From Candidatus Woesearchaeota archaeon (lineage in GTDB: Archaea; Nanobdellota; Nanobdellia; Woesearchaeales; ARS49): a DNA stretch of 64,000 bases. The stretch lies in the NCBI GenBank assembly GCA_016203225.1, contig JACQNC010000012.1, positions 1-64,000 of the forward strand, given 5' to 3'. Both the position numbers and the translations under genes were made by a program. Positions 51,304 to 60,868 of the stretch are shown piece after piece. The notes beneath the pieces were generated by a model. The model searched no databases. It saw only the letters and a program-made list of their open reading frames with translations, and was not told where the DNA came from. Position 1 is the stretch's first letter; each line of letters opens with the position of its first letter.

Positions 51304-52425
51304 TTAAAAATGTTGTGCGATGACGCTGTCGACTACTTTCTCCGCGTCGAGACGTCGTTTCTGGTGTTCTGCGAGGAACGCGTTGATCTTGTCGATCAGG
51401 ATCTGCTTCAATTCTCCTGACAGGAGTTTGCCTGACTTGTAGTCATCGTGGATCGATGCGAGTTTGTGGTCGTCGGGTTCGAATAGCATGCTGAGCCACT
51501 GGAAGCTCACGTCTATATCGGGGTTGCCGCCGAGCTTGCGGTGCTCCTCGACCGTGTCCTTGCCGCCGGAGAACGCGTACTTGCGGATCTTGCGCTCGAC
51601 CTCTTTCGGCGCGTCGGTCGTCCAGATCGCCTGTTCGCCGGAGCTTGACATCTTGCTGTCGCGCGAGAGGCTGGGCACGAATTTCGACAGTATAGTGGCA
51701 GGCTTGGGATAGCCTAGCTTCTCCGCCACGTCTCGCGTGAGCCTGAAGTGCACGTCCTGGTCGACGGCGCAAGGGATGAGACATTGCGTCTGTTTGCCTT
51801 CGAAGACCGTCGGCAGGAACGCGGGCACGGATTGCATCGTGGTGTAGAAGTATTTGCCGACGTTGTCTTCGTTCTTGAGCCCGAACAACGCGCGCACCGT
51901 GCTTGCTGTCGTTTTTTTCGCGACTTGGCATGCGAGCTTGTACATCACGTTCGCGTGCTTGGTGTCGATCAGGAATCTCGTCTTTTTCAGGTCGAACCCG
52001 AGCGCGATTATATCGATCAGGTTCTCACGCGTCCATTTCGCGCTGTCCTCGAACGTGAGGTCGTCCTTGAACAGGACCTTCTCCTCGTCGGGGATCTGGA
52101 AGATGAGCGTCGCGTTGAGCCTGTCCTGAAGCCATTTGGTGAATGTCCAGACGAACAGATGCCCTATGTGGATCGGGCCCGATGGCGCGCGGCCGGTGTA
52201 GATGTAGACCTTCTCTTTCTTGTCCAGCGCGTCGAGGACCTTGTCGAGGTTCGTATGGGCGAAAAAATGCTGTCGGCGCAGCATGAAGTGGTCGCCGGTG
52301 TGCTTCTTCAAACGTGCAAGCGACGCCGTGTCGATGCGTTTCACGCCGAACTGCAGGATGAGCTTGTCGTAGTCGACCTGTCCTGTGACCTCGTACGGCG
52401 TTACGCTGAACTCCTCCTTTGTCAT
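51304..52425 (-). CDS. trpS: Tryptophanyl-tRNA synthetase
   Basis: 373 residues. Class I signature APSGPIHIGHLF (HIGH) near residue 85 and SRDSKMSSSGEQAI (KMSKS variant KMSSS) near 255; the archaeal/eukaryal N-terminal beta hairpin region (VTPYEVTGQVDYDKLILQFG) distinguishes it from TyrRS. Confidence 0.95.
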   Translation of the reverse strand: MTKEEFSVTPYEVTGQVDYDKLILQFGVKRIDTASLARLKKHTGDHFMLRRQHFFAHTNLDKVLDALDKKEKVYIYTGRAPSGPIHIGHLFVWTFTKWLQDRLNATLIFQIPDEEKVLFKDDLTFEDSAKWTRENLIDIIALGFDLKKTRFLIDTKHANVMYKLACQVAKKTTASTVRALFGLKNEDNVGKYFYTTMQSVPAFLPTVFEGKQTQCLIPCAVDQDVHFRLTRDVAEKLGYPKPATILSKFVPSLSRDSKMSSSGEQAIWTTDAPKEVERKIRKYAFSGGKDTVEEHRKLGGNPDIDVSFQWLSMLFEPDDHKLASIHDDYKSGKLLSGELKQILIDKINAFLAEHQKRRLDAEKVVDSVIAQHF

Positions 52426-52438
52426 GGAGCGATCCTTC

Positions 52439-52894
52439 CTAGGCCGGTTTAAATACTTTTGTTACGATATCCTGTGCGATCTCGCGCCTGCGCGGGAATG
52501 AGGCTACCGAGAACTTCAGATGATAGCACGCGCCTGAATCTGTGAGCTGCACTATCCGGTCGTTCGCCCACAAGTCCTTGTCGATGCGCACGAAGAAGAC
52601 GAGCTCGTTGTCGAGTCTGCTCTCGGTTTCGTCCACGAGCTGGCCGCGTTGCTGCGCATTCAGCTTCGCCAGGAACGATTCCACGAATGCGTTGACGTGG
52701 CGGTCTTTCGTCAGCGTGATGTCGAAGACATGGATGGTGCGGTCATTGAACCCTGTCGCTTTCTTGTCACGTAATTCGACATTCTCTTCCGCGGGATCGA
52801 ATGGTACGAGCGCGAGCAATCCTTGTTTGAGCTTCTCGACATCCTCTTCGGGCTTTGCGAAGACAGAAAGCTCGATGCTCGTGAAGACTTTCAT
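52439..52894 (-). CDS. COG1325-type RNA-binding protein
   Basis: 151 residues. ELSVFAKPEEDVEKLKQGLLALVPFD and HVNAFVESFLAKLN match the archaeal COG1325/DUF54 pattern, related in fold to ribosomal protein L5 and noted near exosome or translation genes. It precedes trpS by 13 bases, so both share a transcript. Confidence 0.82.
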   Translation of the reverse strand: MKVFTSIELSVFAKPEEDVEKLKQGLLALVPFDPAEENVELRDKKATGFNDRTIHVFDITLTKDRHVNAFVESFLAKLNAQQRGQLVDETESRLDNELVFFVRIDKDLWANDRIVQLTDSGACYHLKFSVASFPRRREIAQDIVTKVFKPA

Positions 52895-52946
52895 GCTGTT
52901 GCACCGAAAAGGTAGGTTTAAATAGTTTTGTTCTGGTCAGGAAATC

Positions 52947-53858
52947 ATGAAGCACAACCCGCGGATAGTGCTCTGGCTCATCGTGCTGTTCTTGGCAGCG
53001 CAATACGCGGGCTTGTACGTCGTGAACCAGTACATCGACTATCCGACCACGCTTGCGACGGGCAACTTCACCGTGACCGACCTTCCGGAGGTCGCCGGCC
53101 AGGAGGTCGCGCGCCCTGATATCGAGGAGTCAGTCTCGCCGCTGTACATCGTAGGCGCGATAATCGTAGGCACACTCCTGTTGTTGCTCATCATCAAGTG
53201 GGGCAAGGCCATCCTGTGGAAGCTGTGGTTCTTCTTCGCGGTCGCGTTGTGTCTGCACTTCGCCGCATACGCGTTCCTGAAGGGGACTCCTTACGCGTCC
53301 TGGACCTCGCTCGGTCTGGCGGTCGCGTTCGGCGTGTGGAAGATCTGGCGGCCGAACGTCATCGTGCAGAACCTCACCGAGCTGTTCCTGTACGGCGGTT
53401 TGGCGGCGATATTCTTCAGCGTGGTGAACATCTGGGCCATGCTCGTCATCCTTGTCCTGATCTCGCTGTACGATGCGTACGCGGTGTGGAAAAGCCAGCA
53501 CATGGTGAAGCTCGCGAAGTTCCAGAGCGCGAGCGGGGTGTTCGCAGGACTGTTCATCCCGTATTCGCTGGGCAAACCTATGGTTCCTGCGAAAGGCGGA
53601 ACGTCAGGCGTGCGCACGGCCGTGCTTGGCGGCGGCGACATCGGGTTCCCTCTCCTTTTCGCGGCGAGCGTATTGAAGGAATATGCGCTCGCGGGCCAGG
53701 GCTGGCTTGCGTTGCTTATCCCTCCGTTCGCTGCGCTTGCGTTGTTCGGCTTGCTCGTGTTCGGCAAGCAGGACAGGTTCTATCCCGCAATGCCGTTCAT
53801 CAGCGCGGGATGCGTTGTGGGCTTGCTCGTGGTTTGGCTCGTGCGATTCTTGCTCTAG
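52947..53858 (+). CDS. Presenilin/signal peptide peptidase-like aspartyl protease (PSH)
   Basis: 303 residues with about nine membrane helices. The catalytic pair is YD (ILISLYDAYAVWKS) and GxGD (GGGDIGFPLLFAAS); the third motif reads YPAMPFI where presenilins have PAL. It cleaves membrane helices; substrate unknown. A GGTTTAAATAG box lies 28 bp upstream. Confidence 0.9.
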   Translation: MKHNPRIVLWLIVLFLAAQYAGLYVVNQYIDYPTTLATGNFTVTDLPEVAGQEVARPDIEESVSPLYIVGAIIVGTLLLLLIIKWGKAILWKLWFFFAVALCLHFAAYAFLKGTPYASWTSLGLAVAFGVWKIWRPNVIVQNLTELFLYGGLAAIFFSVVNIWAMLVILVLISLYDAYAVWKSQHMVKLAKFQSASGVFAGLFIPYSLGKPMVPAKGGTSGVRTAVLGGGDIGFPLLFAASVLKEYALAGQGWLALLIPPFAALALFGLLVFGKQDRFYPAMPFISAGCVVGLLVVWLVRFLL

Positions 53859-54313
53859 ACCAATCGCGTCTGTCCTGAACGCGCGCTGTACGCCGCGAGA
53901 TTGATGACCGTCCCTGCATTTGCGACGATGGTCTGTATCCCTGTCTTTCTCTGGATCTCCCGCGACCTATCGAGAGTTGAGTTCTGCAGGATGGCTAGCT
54001 TTGGTTTCGCGACCTTGACCGCCTTCTCGTCGGACACACCGGGCGCGAGGATGAGCACGTCGCAGCGCTGCGATTTCGCTTCGCGCGCTGAGAAGGACTG
54101 CTGCGCGTACACGACTGTGCTGTCTGGCAGCTGTATCGATAGGCCGCATGGTAGTTTCTCGACGCGGATGACTCCGAATGAAGCGGCGTCGGGAATCCTG
54201 TCCAAACGCACGATGCCGGTTATCGGCTGGTCGACCGGACCTTCGCCTATCAGGACGCACTGATCCTCTGCGCGGGCCAAGAATCCCCGTTCCGCGAACT
54301 GCAAAACGGACAT
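53855..54313 (-). CDS. Unknown protein, weakly metallo-beta-lactamase-fold-like
   Basis: 152 residues of alternating strands and short helices: GIVRLDRIPDAASFGVIRVEKLPCGLSIQL, VLILAPGVSDEKAVKVAKPKLAILQNS. The pattern of a central PGVS turn and repeated strands resembles MBL-fold proteins but no zinc-binding HxHxDH is present. Tail-to-tail overlap of 4 bases with the PSH gene. Confidence 0.6.
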   Translation of the reverse strand: MSVLQFAERGFLARAEDQCVLIGEGPVDQPITGIVRLDRIPDAASFGVIRVEKLPCGLSIQLPDSTVVYAQQSFSAREAKSQRCDVLILAPGVSDEKAVKVAKPKLAILQNSTLDRSREIQRKTGIQTIVANAGTVINLAAYSARSGQTRLV

Positions 54314-54400
54314 GCGTGAATGGAGTCGGCAGTTGTTAATATTGATTTAGCGTTTTGAGAAGCAGGCAAACCTTTAAAAAGCTCAAAATGAGCGGATGTC

Positions 54401-54675
54401 CGGGCAGGCTAGGTCGGGAGGTTAGCACTCTCCTGTCGCCGTGAACGTGCTTCACACGGGACCGAAGCCTGGGAAGAGGCATTGACAAGTCCACATGTCT
54501 TGCGCAGGACGTTGACGTTCTGTCCTGCAGGATTGACGTTGTGGGAATCGCGCCAGGCGGGGAACCGAGCAACGCTCACCATCGCGCTCAATGCTTGCGG
54601 GGGCTCGGAACCGAGGAATGCGTGAGGTTCAACGTGTGTACTCTCAGTGTACCATTCTCGGGTGCGCTTGCCCGC
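54401..54675 (+). ncRNA. ffs: Signal recognition particle (7S) RNA
   Basis: About 275 nt. Ends pair (CGGGCA with TGCCCG, helix 1). In the Alu part CAGGCT pairs with AGCCTG and GGTC with GACC (helix 2/3), around helix 4 CCGTG/CACGG. In the S domain, AGGCGGGGAACCGAGCAA is helix 8 with a GGAA (GNAR) loop and the SRP54-binding AGCA bulge. The CTTTAAAAAG box centre lies 26 bp upstream. It nearly abuts the stop of the convergent gene. Confidence 0.87.
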
Positions 54676-54680
54676 TTCTC

Positions 54681-55232
54681 TTAGTTCGACTCGCCGCGCA
54701 GAATCTTGTCCTTCAACGCACTTATTTCTTCAATGAGCGCGGACTGTTTTGCGATGGGCGCGAACACCTGCGCAGGAATTACGCGCGGATAGGACTTACG
54801 AAATGCGAGGATATTCCCTAAAAGGCTGTTGTAACTGCTGATAAGCTCGTTGACATCCTTCTGCAATGCCTTGGAATCAAGCATTCCGAGAGTGGCCTGC
54901 CGCGCGTGCAGCAGGAGACGATGGTGACGCTCAGCATAGACAACCAGATCAGTCAAAAGTTGCGTGATGCTGAGCGTGGTCTCTTGATTGAGTTCGGGAT
55001 AGATATCCGCGATGATGACGGACACTGGGATGGATTCGTCTTTCATCTGTGCGCTCGCTTTGATGATTCCGAACTCTTTGCCTATGAGCGAGATTTTCTG
55101 CTCAATCGCTTTCCGGTCGCGGAATTCTTCGCTCGCGTAGCTGGGAGCGGTGACCGCGATGATGGTTACGACGCATTCCACGACCTCGTCGAAGGCCTTG
55201 CTCGCAAGCGTCTCGATTTCGATTGCAGACAT
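54681..55232 (-). CDS. Unknown helical protein co-transcribed with leuS
   Basis: 183 residues from MSAIEIETLASKAF, whose start shares one base with the leuS stop. Almost wholly helical with several possible coiled segments (YAERHHRLLLHARQATLGMLDSKALQKDVNELISSYNSLLG). No family recognised. The tight coupling implies translation-dependent expression with LeuRS. Confidence 0.65.
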   Translation of the reverse strand: MSAIEIETLASKAFDEVVECVVTIIAVTAPSYASEEFRDRKAIEQKISLIGKEFGIIKASAQMKDESIPVSVIIADIYPELNQETTLSITQLLTDLVVYAERHHRLLLHARQATLGMLDSKALQKDVNELISSYNSLLGNILAFRKSYPRVIPAQVFAPIAKQSALIEEISALKDKILRGESN

Positions 55233-58027
55233 TATGCCACCACTATCGCCGGCTTGCCTGGCAGCGCTTGTTTGGCTTTCGGCTCCTGTGATTCTGATTC
55301 TTTCTGCACAACGACAGGACAATTGAACTCTTTCTCGAAGAAGTCAAGCGCGTCTTTCAGCGCGGCATGCTCTATTTCGGCAGTCAATAAAGCATCAGGC
55401 AGCTTGTTCATTACTTTCGGCAGGATCTTCGTCACTTCCTCTCCATGCTGCCGCAGAGCCGTGGCCATGACTGTCCTGATCAATTCGCCCGGGTTCTTGA
55501 TGGTCTTGTGCTGCGACAAAAGCTTGAACAGGTCGTGCTTCCACGTATCGGCGACGATCAACGTGATGCGCGCGGGCTTCTCTTTCTTCACGATGTTCAG
55601 CACCTGTCGCACATCGTCCAGCACGAGCCGGACGACGTCTTCCGACGCCAAGTCCTCGGGTTTCGCTTCCTTGCCCCGAGGCCAGGCCGCGTTCGTGACG
55701 AATCCTTCCTTGCCGATTGCTTTCCACGTCTCTTCGCAGATGAACGGCGTGAATGGCGCCAAGAGCAGGATCTGTGTCGTGATGTACTGGTTGATCGCTT
55801 TCTTGTTTGGGATGCCGCACCGTTTCAGGTACCATTTGAGCACGCTTTGCAGTTCGAATAGCCCTTTCTGGATCGCGGTCCTGAATAGGGTCAGTTCCAT
55901 CGCGTCGGTGCATTCTTTCGCGAGCTGCCCTAGCTTTGCCACGAACCACTTGTCGATGGCTTTCACGTCAGCACGTCCTTTGTCGTGATGCTCGACGCAA
56001 AACTCGTGCATCGATTCGAGTTTGTTACTCACTGTGCGCGCGAGTTCGGAGTCCCAGTTCGGATCATCCAGGCTCTCTCCGCCAGACAGGATCGTCAAGC
56101 GGGATGGGTCCACGCCGAACTTGGGCGGCAGGTCGCGTAGCAACAGGAAGTTCCCTTTCGATTTCGACATCTTCTCGCCGTCGACTGTGACCCAGCCGTT
56201 CACGCCGATGCCTGCGGGCCAGTGCGATTTGTGGAAGATCGCGGTGTGCGTGAAGATATAGAACGCGAGATGGTTCTGGATGAGGTCCTTTCCGGAGTTG
56301 CGGAAGTCTACCGGATACCAGTACAGGAATTCCTTGCGCATCTCTGACGCGTGCGGAACCGATGGCACGTTCCCGAGGCCTAGGAACACGAAATCGAACA
56401 ATGCATCATTGATGTGGTCGACCGGCACGTGTTCGAGCAGATGCGAAATCGTGTAGAATGCCATGTAGAGCGTGCTATCTGACAGACTCTCAATCACCCA
56501 GTTCTGGTCCCAGGGCAGTTTGGTGCCGAGCCCGTATTCGCGCGTACATGCCCAATCGTTCAGCCAATCCAATACATAGTCGAACTGCTGCCGCGCTTTC
56601 TCCGGATACAGCGTGAGCTTGTTGAGCGCCTGGTGCGTGATCTTCTTCCACTTCTTGTCGCCATACGTGACGAACCATTGGTTGTCGACGATCTTCACTA
56701 CGGATTGTGTCAGGCACCTGCACACCACTTTTCCGGTGAGTTCGTAGAACAGTGTCGCTTGTTTCTTCTTGACGAGCTCGTCGCGGATGACATCCTTGAC
56801 GTCCTTGACCGGCTTGCCTGCATGCTTTCCGGCCGCGACGCCCATCGTGCCTGCGTAGAATCCTGCCTTGTAAACGAGATGCTTCGCCTCATCGAGCTTG
56901 GCGCGGTCGTGCTGGCTCTTGATCTTCATGTCCTCGACGACTTTTACCGCAGCTTGGTCTCCATATTCCTTGGTGACGATGATCGGGATTGGTTTGACGG
57001 CGTCCACCATCGCCGCGTCCAACCCGTGCCTCTGCTGCAACACCTTGTCGCGCTGGAGGTCGCGTAACCCGATGTAGTCGTCGGGCGCATCGGATGGCAC
57101 TGATGTCACGATGCCGGTCCCTTTGTCGGGATTGCAGAAGCTCGCGGGCAGGATCGGGATATCGCGGTCGATCATCGGCGCGACGGCTTTCTTTCCCAGC
57201 AGATCCTTACCGAGCAGTTTACCCACCACGCGCACGGCATGGTCCTGTTCCTGCAGTTTCTTGACAGCCGGCTCGGAGATTATCCAGGTCTCGCCGTCGA
57301 CGTCCGCTTTTACGTACGTGATGTCGGGCCCGACCCAGAGGTTGGTCTGGCCGAACACTGTCTCTGGACGCAGCGTCGCTGCGATCAGGAATGCGTCATC
57401 GAATCTGAACTTCAACAACACGAATTCCTGCGGCGTCTCGCCTTCGCCTTCGACGCGAGCATGGTCGCCGACAGGGGTGTTCTCCTTGGGGCACCACACG
57501 ACCGCGTGTCGTCCCTTCGCGACATAGCCTTTCTCCTTCAGTTTGCGGAACTGCCACTGGATGAACTTGTCATAACGCGGGTTGAGCGATGTCGTGATGA
57601 AGCTTCTCCTGAAGTCGATCGCGAGCCCCATGCGTTCGTAATCCTTCCGGTACTCGACAGGGAAATACTCCACCCAGTGTTCGGGCTTCCCGAACTTCTC
57701 GATCTCTTTATCAGGAAATCCCATGTCGCGCATTATCTTCCATTGCTTCTCTTCCTTCTCCCTGATGCGTTGCGCTGCCGCCTCGATAGGCGACCCGGTG
57801 CAGTGCCAGCCTTGCGGGAAGAGCACGTTGAATCCGCGCAACCGCTTGTAGCGCGCGAACGCCTCGACGCGCATCAGGGTATAGAAGTGCCCGAGATGGG
57901 AATACCCGTTCATGTAAGGGTACGGGAACGTGACGAAGAATTTCTTGCGGCCATCAGGCGTGCTCTCGAAGAGCTTCTCCTCGTTCCAGGCCTTGATCCA
58001 CTTCTGTTCGAGCGCGTTCCAGTCCAT
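55232..58027 (-). CDS. leuS: Leucyl-tRNA synthetase, archaeal type
   Basis: 931 residues from MDWNALEQKW; the GTTTAAAAAC box centre is 26.5 bp upstream, which decides against the start five codons earlier. HIGH region PYPYMNGYSHLGHF, editing (CP1) domain with VALE-type features, KMSKS in VDGEKMSKSKGNF. Length and layout fit archaeal/eukaryal cytosolic LeuRS. Confidence 0.96.
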   Translation of the reverse strand: MDWNALEQKWIKAWNEEKLFESTPDGRKKFFVTFPYPYMNGYSHLGHFYTLMRVEAFARYKRLRGFNVLFPQGWHCTGSPIEAAAQRIREKEEKQWKIMRDMGFPDKEIEKFGKPEHWVEYFPVEYRKDYERMGLAIDFRRSFITTSLNPRYDKFIQWQFRKLKEKGYVAKGRHAVVWCPKENTPVGDHARVEGEGETPQEFVLLKFRFDDAFLIAATLRPETVFGQTNLWVGPDITYVKADVDGETWIISEPAVKKLQEQDHAVRVVGKLLGKDLLGKKAVAPMIDRDIPILPASFCNPDKGTGIVTSVPSDAPDDYIGLRDLQRDKVLQQRHGLDAAMVDAVKPIPIIVTKEYGDQAAVKVVEDMKIKSQHDRAKLDEAKHLVYKAGFYAGTMGVAAGKHAGKPVKDVKDVIRDELVKKKQATLFYELTGKVVCRCLTQSVVKIVDNQWFVTYGDKKWKKITHQALNKLTLYPEKARQQFDYVLDWLNDWACTREYGLGTKLPWDQNWVIESLSDSTLYMAFYTISHLLEHVPVDHINDALFDFVFLGLGNVPSVPHASEMRKEFLYWYPVDFRNSGKDLIQNHLAFYIFTHTAIFHKSHWPAGIGVNGWVTVDGEKMSKSKGNFLLLRDLPPKFGVDPSRLTILSGGESLDDPNWDSELARTVSNKLESMHEFCVEHHDKGRADVKAIDKWFVAKLGQLAKECTDAMELTLFRTAIQKGLFELQSVLKWYLKRCGIPNKKAINQYITTQILLLAPFTPFICEETWKAIGKEGFVTNAAWPRGKEAKPEDLASEDVVRLVLDDVRQVLNIVKKEKPARITLIVADTWKHDLFKLLSQHKTIKNPGELIRTVMATALRQHGEEVTKILPKVMNKLPDALLTAEIEHAALKDALDFFEKEFNCPVVVQKESESQEPKAKQALPGKPAIVVA

Positions 58028-58073
58028 GATGCTGTCGCGCAAAGGACTGTTTAAAAACCTTTTCGGCCGAGAA

Positions 58074-58271
58074 TCAAGCCTTGCGGAACTGGCCTATCGT
58101 CTCTATGAGGTCGACGTGGCCGAGCATCATGCTTCGGCAGCAGTACCTGTCGATGCCTAGGTCATCGAGGACTTTCTTGCGGTCCTCGCCCTTCGCTATG
58201 CGGTCCTGGTATTCCTTCCACAGGTGGCCTATCGGTTTTCCGCAGCTCCAGCATCTGACAGGGATGATCAT
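58074..58271 (-). CDS. rpoN: DNA-directed RNA polymerase subunit N
   Basis: 65 residues from MIIPVRCWSCGKPIG. Zinc ligands are CWSC and the CC pair in DRYCCRSMML. Standard archaeal Rpb10 homologue, last gene of the ribosomal-protein block. Confidence 0.97.
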   Translation of the reverse strand: MIIPVRCWSCGKPIGHLWKEYQDRIAKGEDRKKVLDDLGIDRYCCRSMMLGHVDLIETIGQFRKA

Positions 58272-58281
58272 CGTGTTCGCC

Positions 58282-58677
58282 TCATCTGTAGGACTTCTGT
58301 CGTTTCGCACGAGCCTTGCCGTGGCAGTTGGGCTTGTGAGTCTCCTTCGCGCGGACGTCCGCGACTAACAGTTGTCGGTCGTAGGAGAGGAATTCCTTGT
58401 GCAGTTTCTTGTCGAATTGCGCGAGCGCCTTCGCGATCGCGAGGCGGGCCGCCTCGGACTGGCTGTTCTGGCCGCCGCCGGCGACGAGCACGTCGATGTT
58501 GACGCGGCTCGCGACATCCTGCGCGATGATCAGGGGTTCGCGGATCTTGAGCTGGTGGAACGCCGGCCGCACGGTCTCGAGCAATGCGTGGTTTATCCTT
58601 ACCACTCCTGCGCCGTGGGTCAGTGTCGCGCGTGCGACGGCACTCTTGCGCTTGCCTGTCGCGAGGATGACTTTCAT
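58282..58677 (-). CDS. rps9: Ribosomal protein uS9
   Basis: 131 residues from MKVILATGKRKSAVARATLT; C-terminus AKETHKPNCHGKARAKRQKSYR is the conserved uS9 tail reaching the P site. Overlaps uL13 by 4 bases. Confidence 0.97.
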   Translation of the reverse strand: MKVILATGKRKSAVARATLTHGAGVVRINHALLETVRPAFHQLKIREPLIIAQDVASRVNIDVLVAGGGQNSQSEAARLAIAKALAQFDKKLHKEFLSYDRQLLVADVRAKETHKPNCHGKARAKRQKSYR

Positions 58678-59123
58678 AGTTTGGCCCCCAGGTGCTTGCA
58701 TAATTCTGCTATTGTGATGAAGTTCGGCGTGCTGAGCTTTGTCACGTGCGCCTTCGGAAGCGTCTCTGCCTTCGCGTCCTTGAGCTGCGGCGGCACGCCT
58801 ACATAGCACATGACGCGCCGGAATGCCTCCTGGCCGCGCTGCTTGTTCCAAGGCAGCATGCCGCGGATTATGCGGCGCACGAACATGTCTGATCTGCGAT
58901 GGTAGTACGGGCCGTGCCTGATCTGCCCGCGCTCGTTCCGGATCGTCGCGTACGTGGGAAAAATCCAGTTTTTTCGGCCCGTCATTATGGCTTTCTCGCA
59001 ATTGATGACAGATACTGTGCTGCCGTTGAGCGCTGATTTCGCCGCGTGGCTGGCCAATCTGCCTATGATTGTGCTCGTCGCGTCGATGACGATGCTCTGT
59101 CCTTGTTTCTTCGTTTCTGCCAT
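58674..59123 (-). CDS. rpl13: Ribosomal protein uL13
   Basis: 149 residues. IIGRLASHAAKSALNGSTVSVINCEKAIMTG and RGMLPWNKQRGQEAFRRVMCYVG are diagnostic. One base separates it from eL18. Confidence 0.97.
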   Translation of the reverse strand: MAETKKQGQSIVIDATSTIIGRLASHAAKSALNGSTVSVINCEKAIMTGRKNWIFPTYATIRNERGQIRHGPYYHRRSDMFVRRIIRGMLPWNKQRGQEAFRRVMCYVGVPPQLKDAKAETLPKAHVTKLSTPNFITIAELCKHLGAKL

Positions 59124-59124
59124 G

Positions 59125-59490
59125 TTAGCCTAGGATCCTGATGTTCTTGCCTTGCGGGTTCTGCTTCATGAGTTCGTTGATGCTGAGCGTCTTGCCTTTG
59201 GCGTCGTGGATGCGCTGCTTCGCGCTCGCCGAGAACGTCCATGCCGCGACAGTGATGCTGTGGTCGACCGCGCCCGAGCCGAGGACCTTGCCTGGCACGA
59301 TGACTGTCTCGTTCGGGTTCGTGCTGCGGTTGATCCTGCTGATGTTGACGACTCTCCGTTGGCGCGTGCTCATGCAGAGGTCGTCCGCGATCCGGTCCCA
59401 GAGCTCAGCCTTCTGTGTAGTGCTGACTTTCCGCAGCTCCTGGATTAGTTGCACCAGGTGCTCGTTGCTGGGTCCTGTTTTCTTGGACAT
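59125..59490 (-). CDS. rpl18e: Ribosomal protein eL18
   Basis: 121 residues. VVNISRINRSTNPNETVIVPGKVLGSGAVDHSITVAAW matches eL18. First gene after the tRNA-Leu in this block. Confidence 0.96.
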   Translation of the reverse strand: MSKKTGPSNEHLVQLIQELRKVSTTQKAELWDRIADDLCMSTRQRRVVNISRINRSTNPNETVIVPGKVLGSGAVDHSITVAAWTFSASAKQRIHDAKGKTLSINELMKQNPQGKNIRILG

Positions 59491-59511
59491 GGTGATTGTC
59501 TGCTTGATGTA

Positions 59512-59594
59512 TGCGGCTGGCAGGATTCGAACCTGCGTAAGCCTAAGCTACACGGCCCTCAACCGTGCCCGTTTGACCACTCCGGCACAGCCGC
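59512..59594 (-). tRNA. tRNA-Leu (GAG)
   Basis: Class II tRNA, 83 nt: acceptor GCGGCTG/CAGCCGC with A73, anticodon stem CACGG/CCGTG and loop TTGAGGG giving GAG, long variable arm TAGCTTAGGCTTAC, T arm GCAGG-TTCGAAT-CCTGC. It lies inside the ribosomal-protein block in the same orientation, a familiar archaeal arrangement. Confidence 0.95.
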
Positions 59595-59696
59595 GTTGAG
59601 TGTGAGATACGATTCTGTCGAGTCGCATCGATTATCTGTGCGGCTGTGACGGTCCCATCGTCGCAACGACGAGGACCGGCATCGGTCGCTCACGGA

Positions 59697-60467
59697 TTAC
59701 TTCGCTTCACCGAGTTTCGTCTCGAACTCGGTGAATGTCTTGCCCAGGATCTCGAGCGCAGTAGTGACTATCTCTCTCGCGTTCAGTTGACCCCAAGGCT
59801 CGACGTTGAACAGGAAATCGGTCGCGCTGTACTCGACCTTGATCGCGTCTGACACGCCGTCGACGGCGTCGACAAGCTGTCCGGTTATGAGCTTCTTGTC
59901 CGCTTTGCCGGACTTGTCGAAGATCTGCGGCGGGTACAGGTCCTTATTGACCTTCTCCTGGTTGATCGTGATGGTTGGCTCGCTTCCGTACCACGCGAGG
60001 CCGGGGCTCCACTTGATGTGGTCCTTGCCTCTGCCTAGCACGGCTGTGCATTCAAGTTCGAGTTCCTGCCCTTTGAGCAGTTGCACTATCGGTGTCTCGG
60101 GGAAAACGGGCTTGACCTTCGGGTCTTTGCTCTTGAGCTCGTCCGCGAGCACGATGCATGGGCCTTTGGCTTTTAGCGTGAGCTGCACGGTGCACTTGGC
60201 GCAGCCTGCGCCTTGGCATGTGCATTCGTCGCGGGGCGTGTACCCTTTGAGGTCGGTCTTGAGCGTGAGCAATCCGAGCCGGTGCGCTATCATCTCGTCG
60301 TACAGCGCGGAGCTGTTCTTGACGAGTTCTACGTCGTCGATGGCCATTGTGGGCACGAGTTCGACGATGGCCCTGCGCAGCGCGTTGGCGAATGCTGCGT
60401 TGGAATCCTTGAGCAGCATCGTGATGCGGCCGGTCTTCTTGTCCTCGTTCTGGTATGATATGTCCAT
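59697..60467 (-). CDS. rpoD: DNA-directed RNA polymerase subunit D
   Basis: 256 residues from MDISYQNEDKKTG. The insert CTCQGAGCAKC carries cysteines for the Fe-S cluster found in many archaeal D subunits. Homologue of Rpb3, it pairs with subunit L to start polymerase assembly. Confidence 0.96.
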   Translation of the reverse strand: MDISYQNEDKKTGRITMLLKDSNAAFANALRRAIVELVPTMAIDDVELVKNSSALYDEMIAHRLGLLTLKTDLKGYTPRDECTCQGAGCAKCTVQLTLKAKGPCIVLADELKSKDPKVKPVFPETPIVQLLKGQELELECTAVLGRGKDHIKWSPGLAWYGSEPTITINQEKVNKDLYPPQIFDKSGKADKKLITGQLVDAVDGVSDAIKVEYSATDFLFNVEPWGQLNAREIVTTALEILGKTFTEFETKLGEAK

Positions 60468-60469
60468 GG

Positions 60470-60868
60470 TCAGACTCTGCGTCCCCGTTTTCCGCCTTTC
60501 TTTCGGCACCCGCCGTGCGGGATGGGTGTGACGTCCTCGATGATTCCGATGCGTAGGCCCATTCTGCTCATCGCGCGGATGGCCGCTTGGGCTCCTGGAC
60601 CGGGCGTGTTGGGACCGTTGTGGCCTCCGGGGCCGCGGACCTTGATGTGGACTCCCGTGAGCCCCTTTTCGAGGGCTTGCTCGGCTGCGCGCTTTGCGGC
60701 CATCATGGCGGCCGTCGGAGAGCCTTCCATGCGGTCGGACTTGACGACCATGCCGCCGCTTCCCACTGCGAGCGTCTCGGTTCCTGTGATGTCGGTTATG
60801 TGGATGATCGTGTCGTTATAGGATGCGTAGATGTGCGCGATCCCCCAACGCATCGGCATGTCTCTCAT
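60470..60868 (-). CDS. rps11: Ribosomal protein uS11
   Basis: 132 residues. [38 protein letters not shown] and the C-terminal [18 protein letters not shown] are typical. Overlaps uS4 by 4 bases. Confidence 0.97.
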   Translation of the reverse strand: MRDMPMRWGIAHIYASYNDTIIHITDITGTETLAVGSGGMVVKSDRMEGSPTAAMMAAKRAAEQALEKGLTGVHIKVRGPGGHNGPNTPGPGAQAAIRAMSRMGLRIGIIEDVTPIPHGGCRKKGGKRGRRV

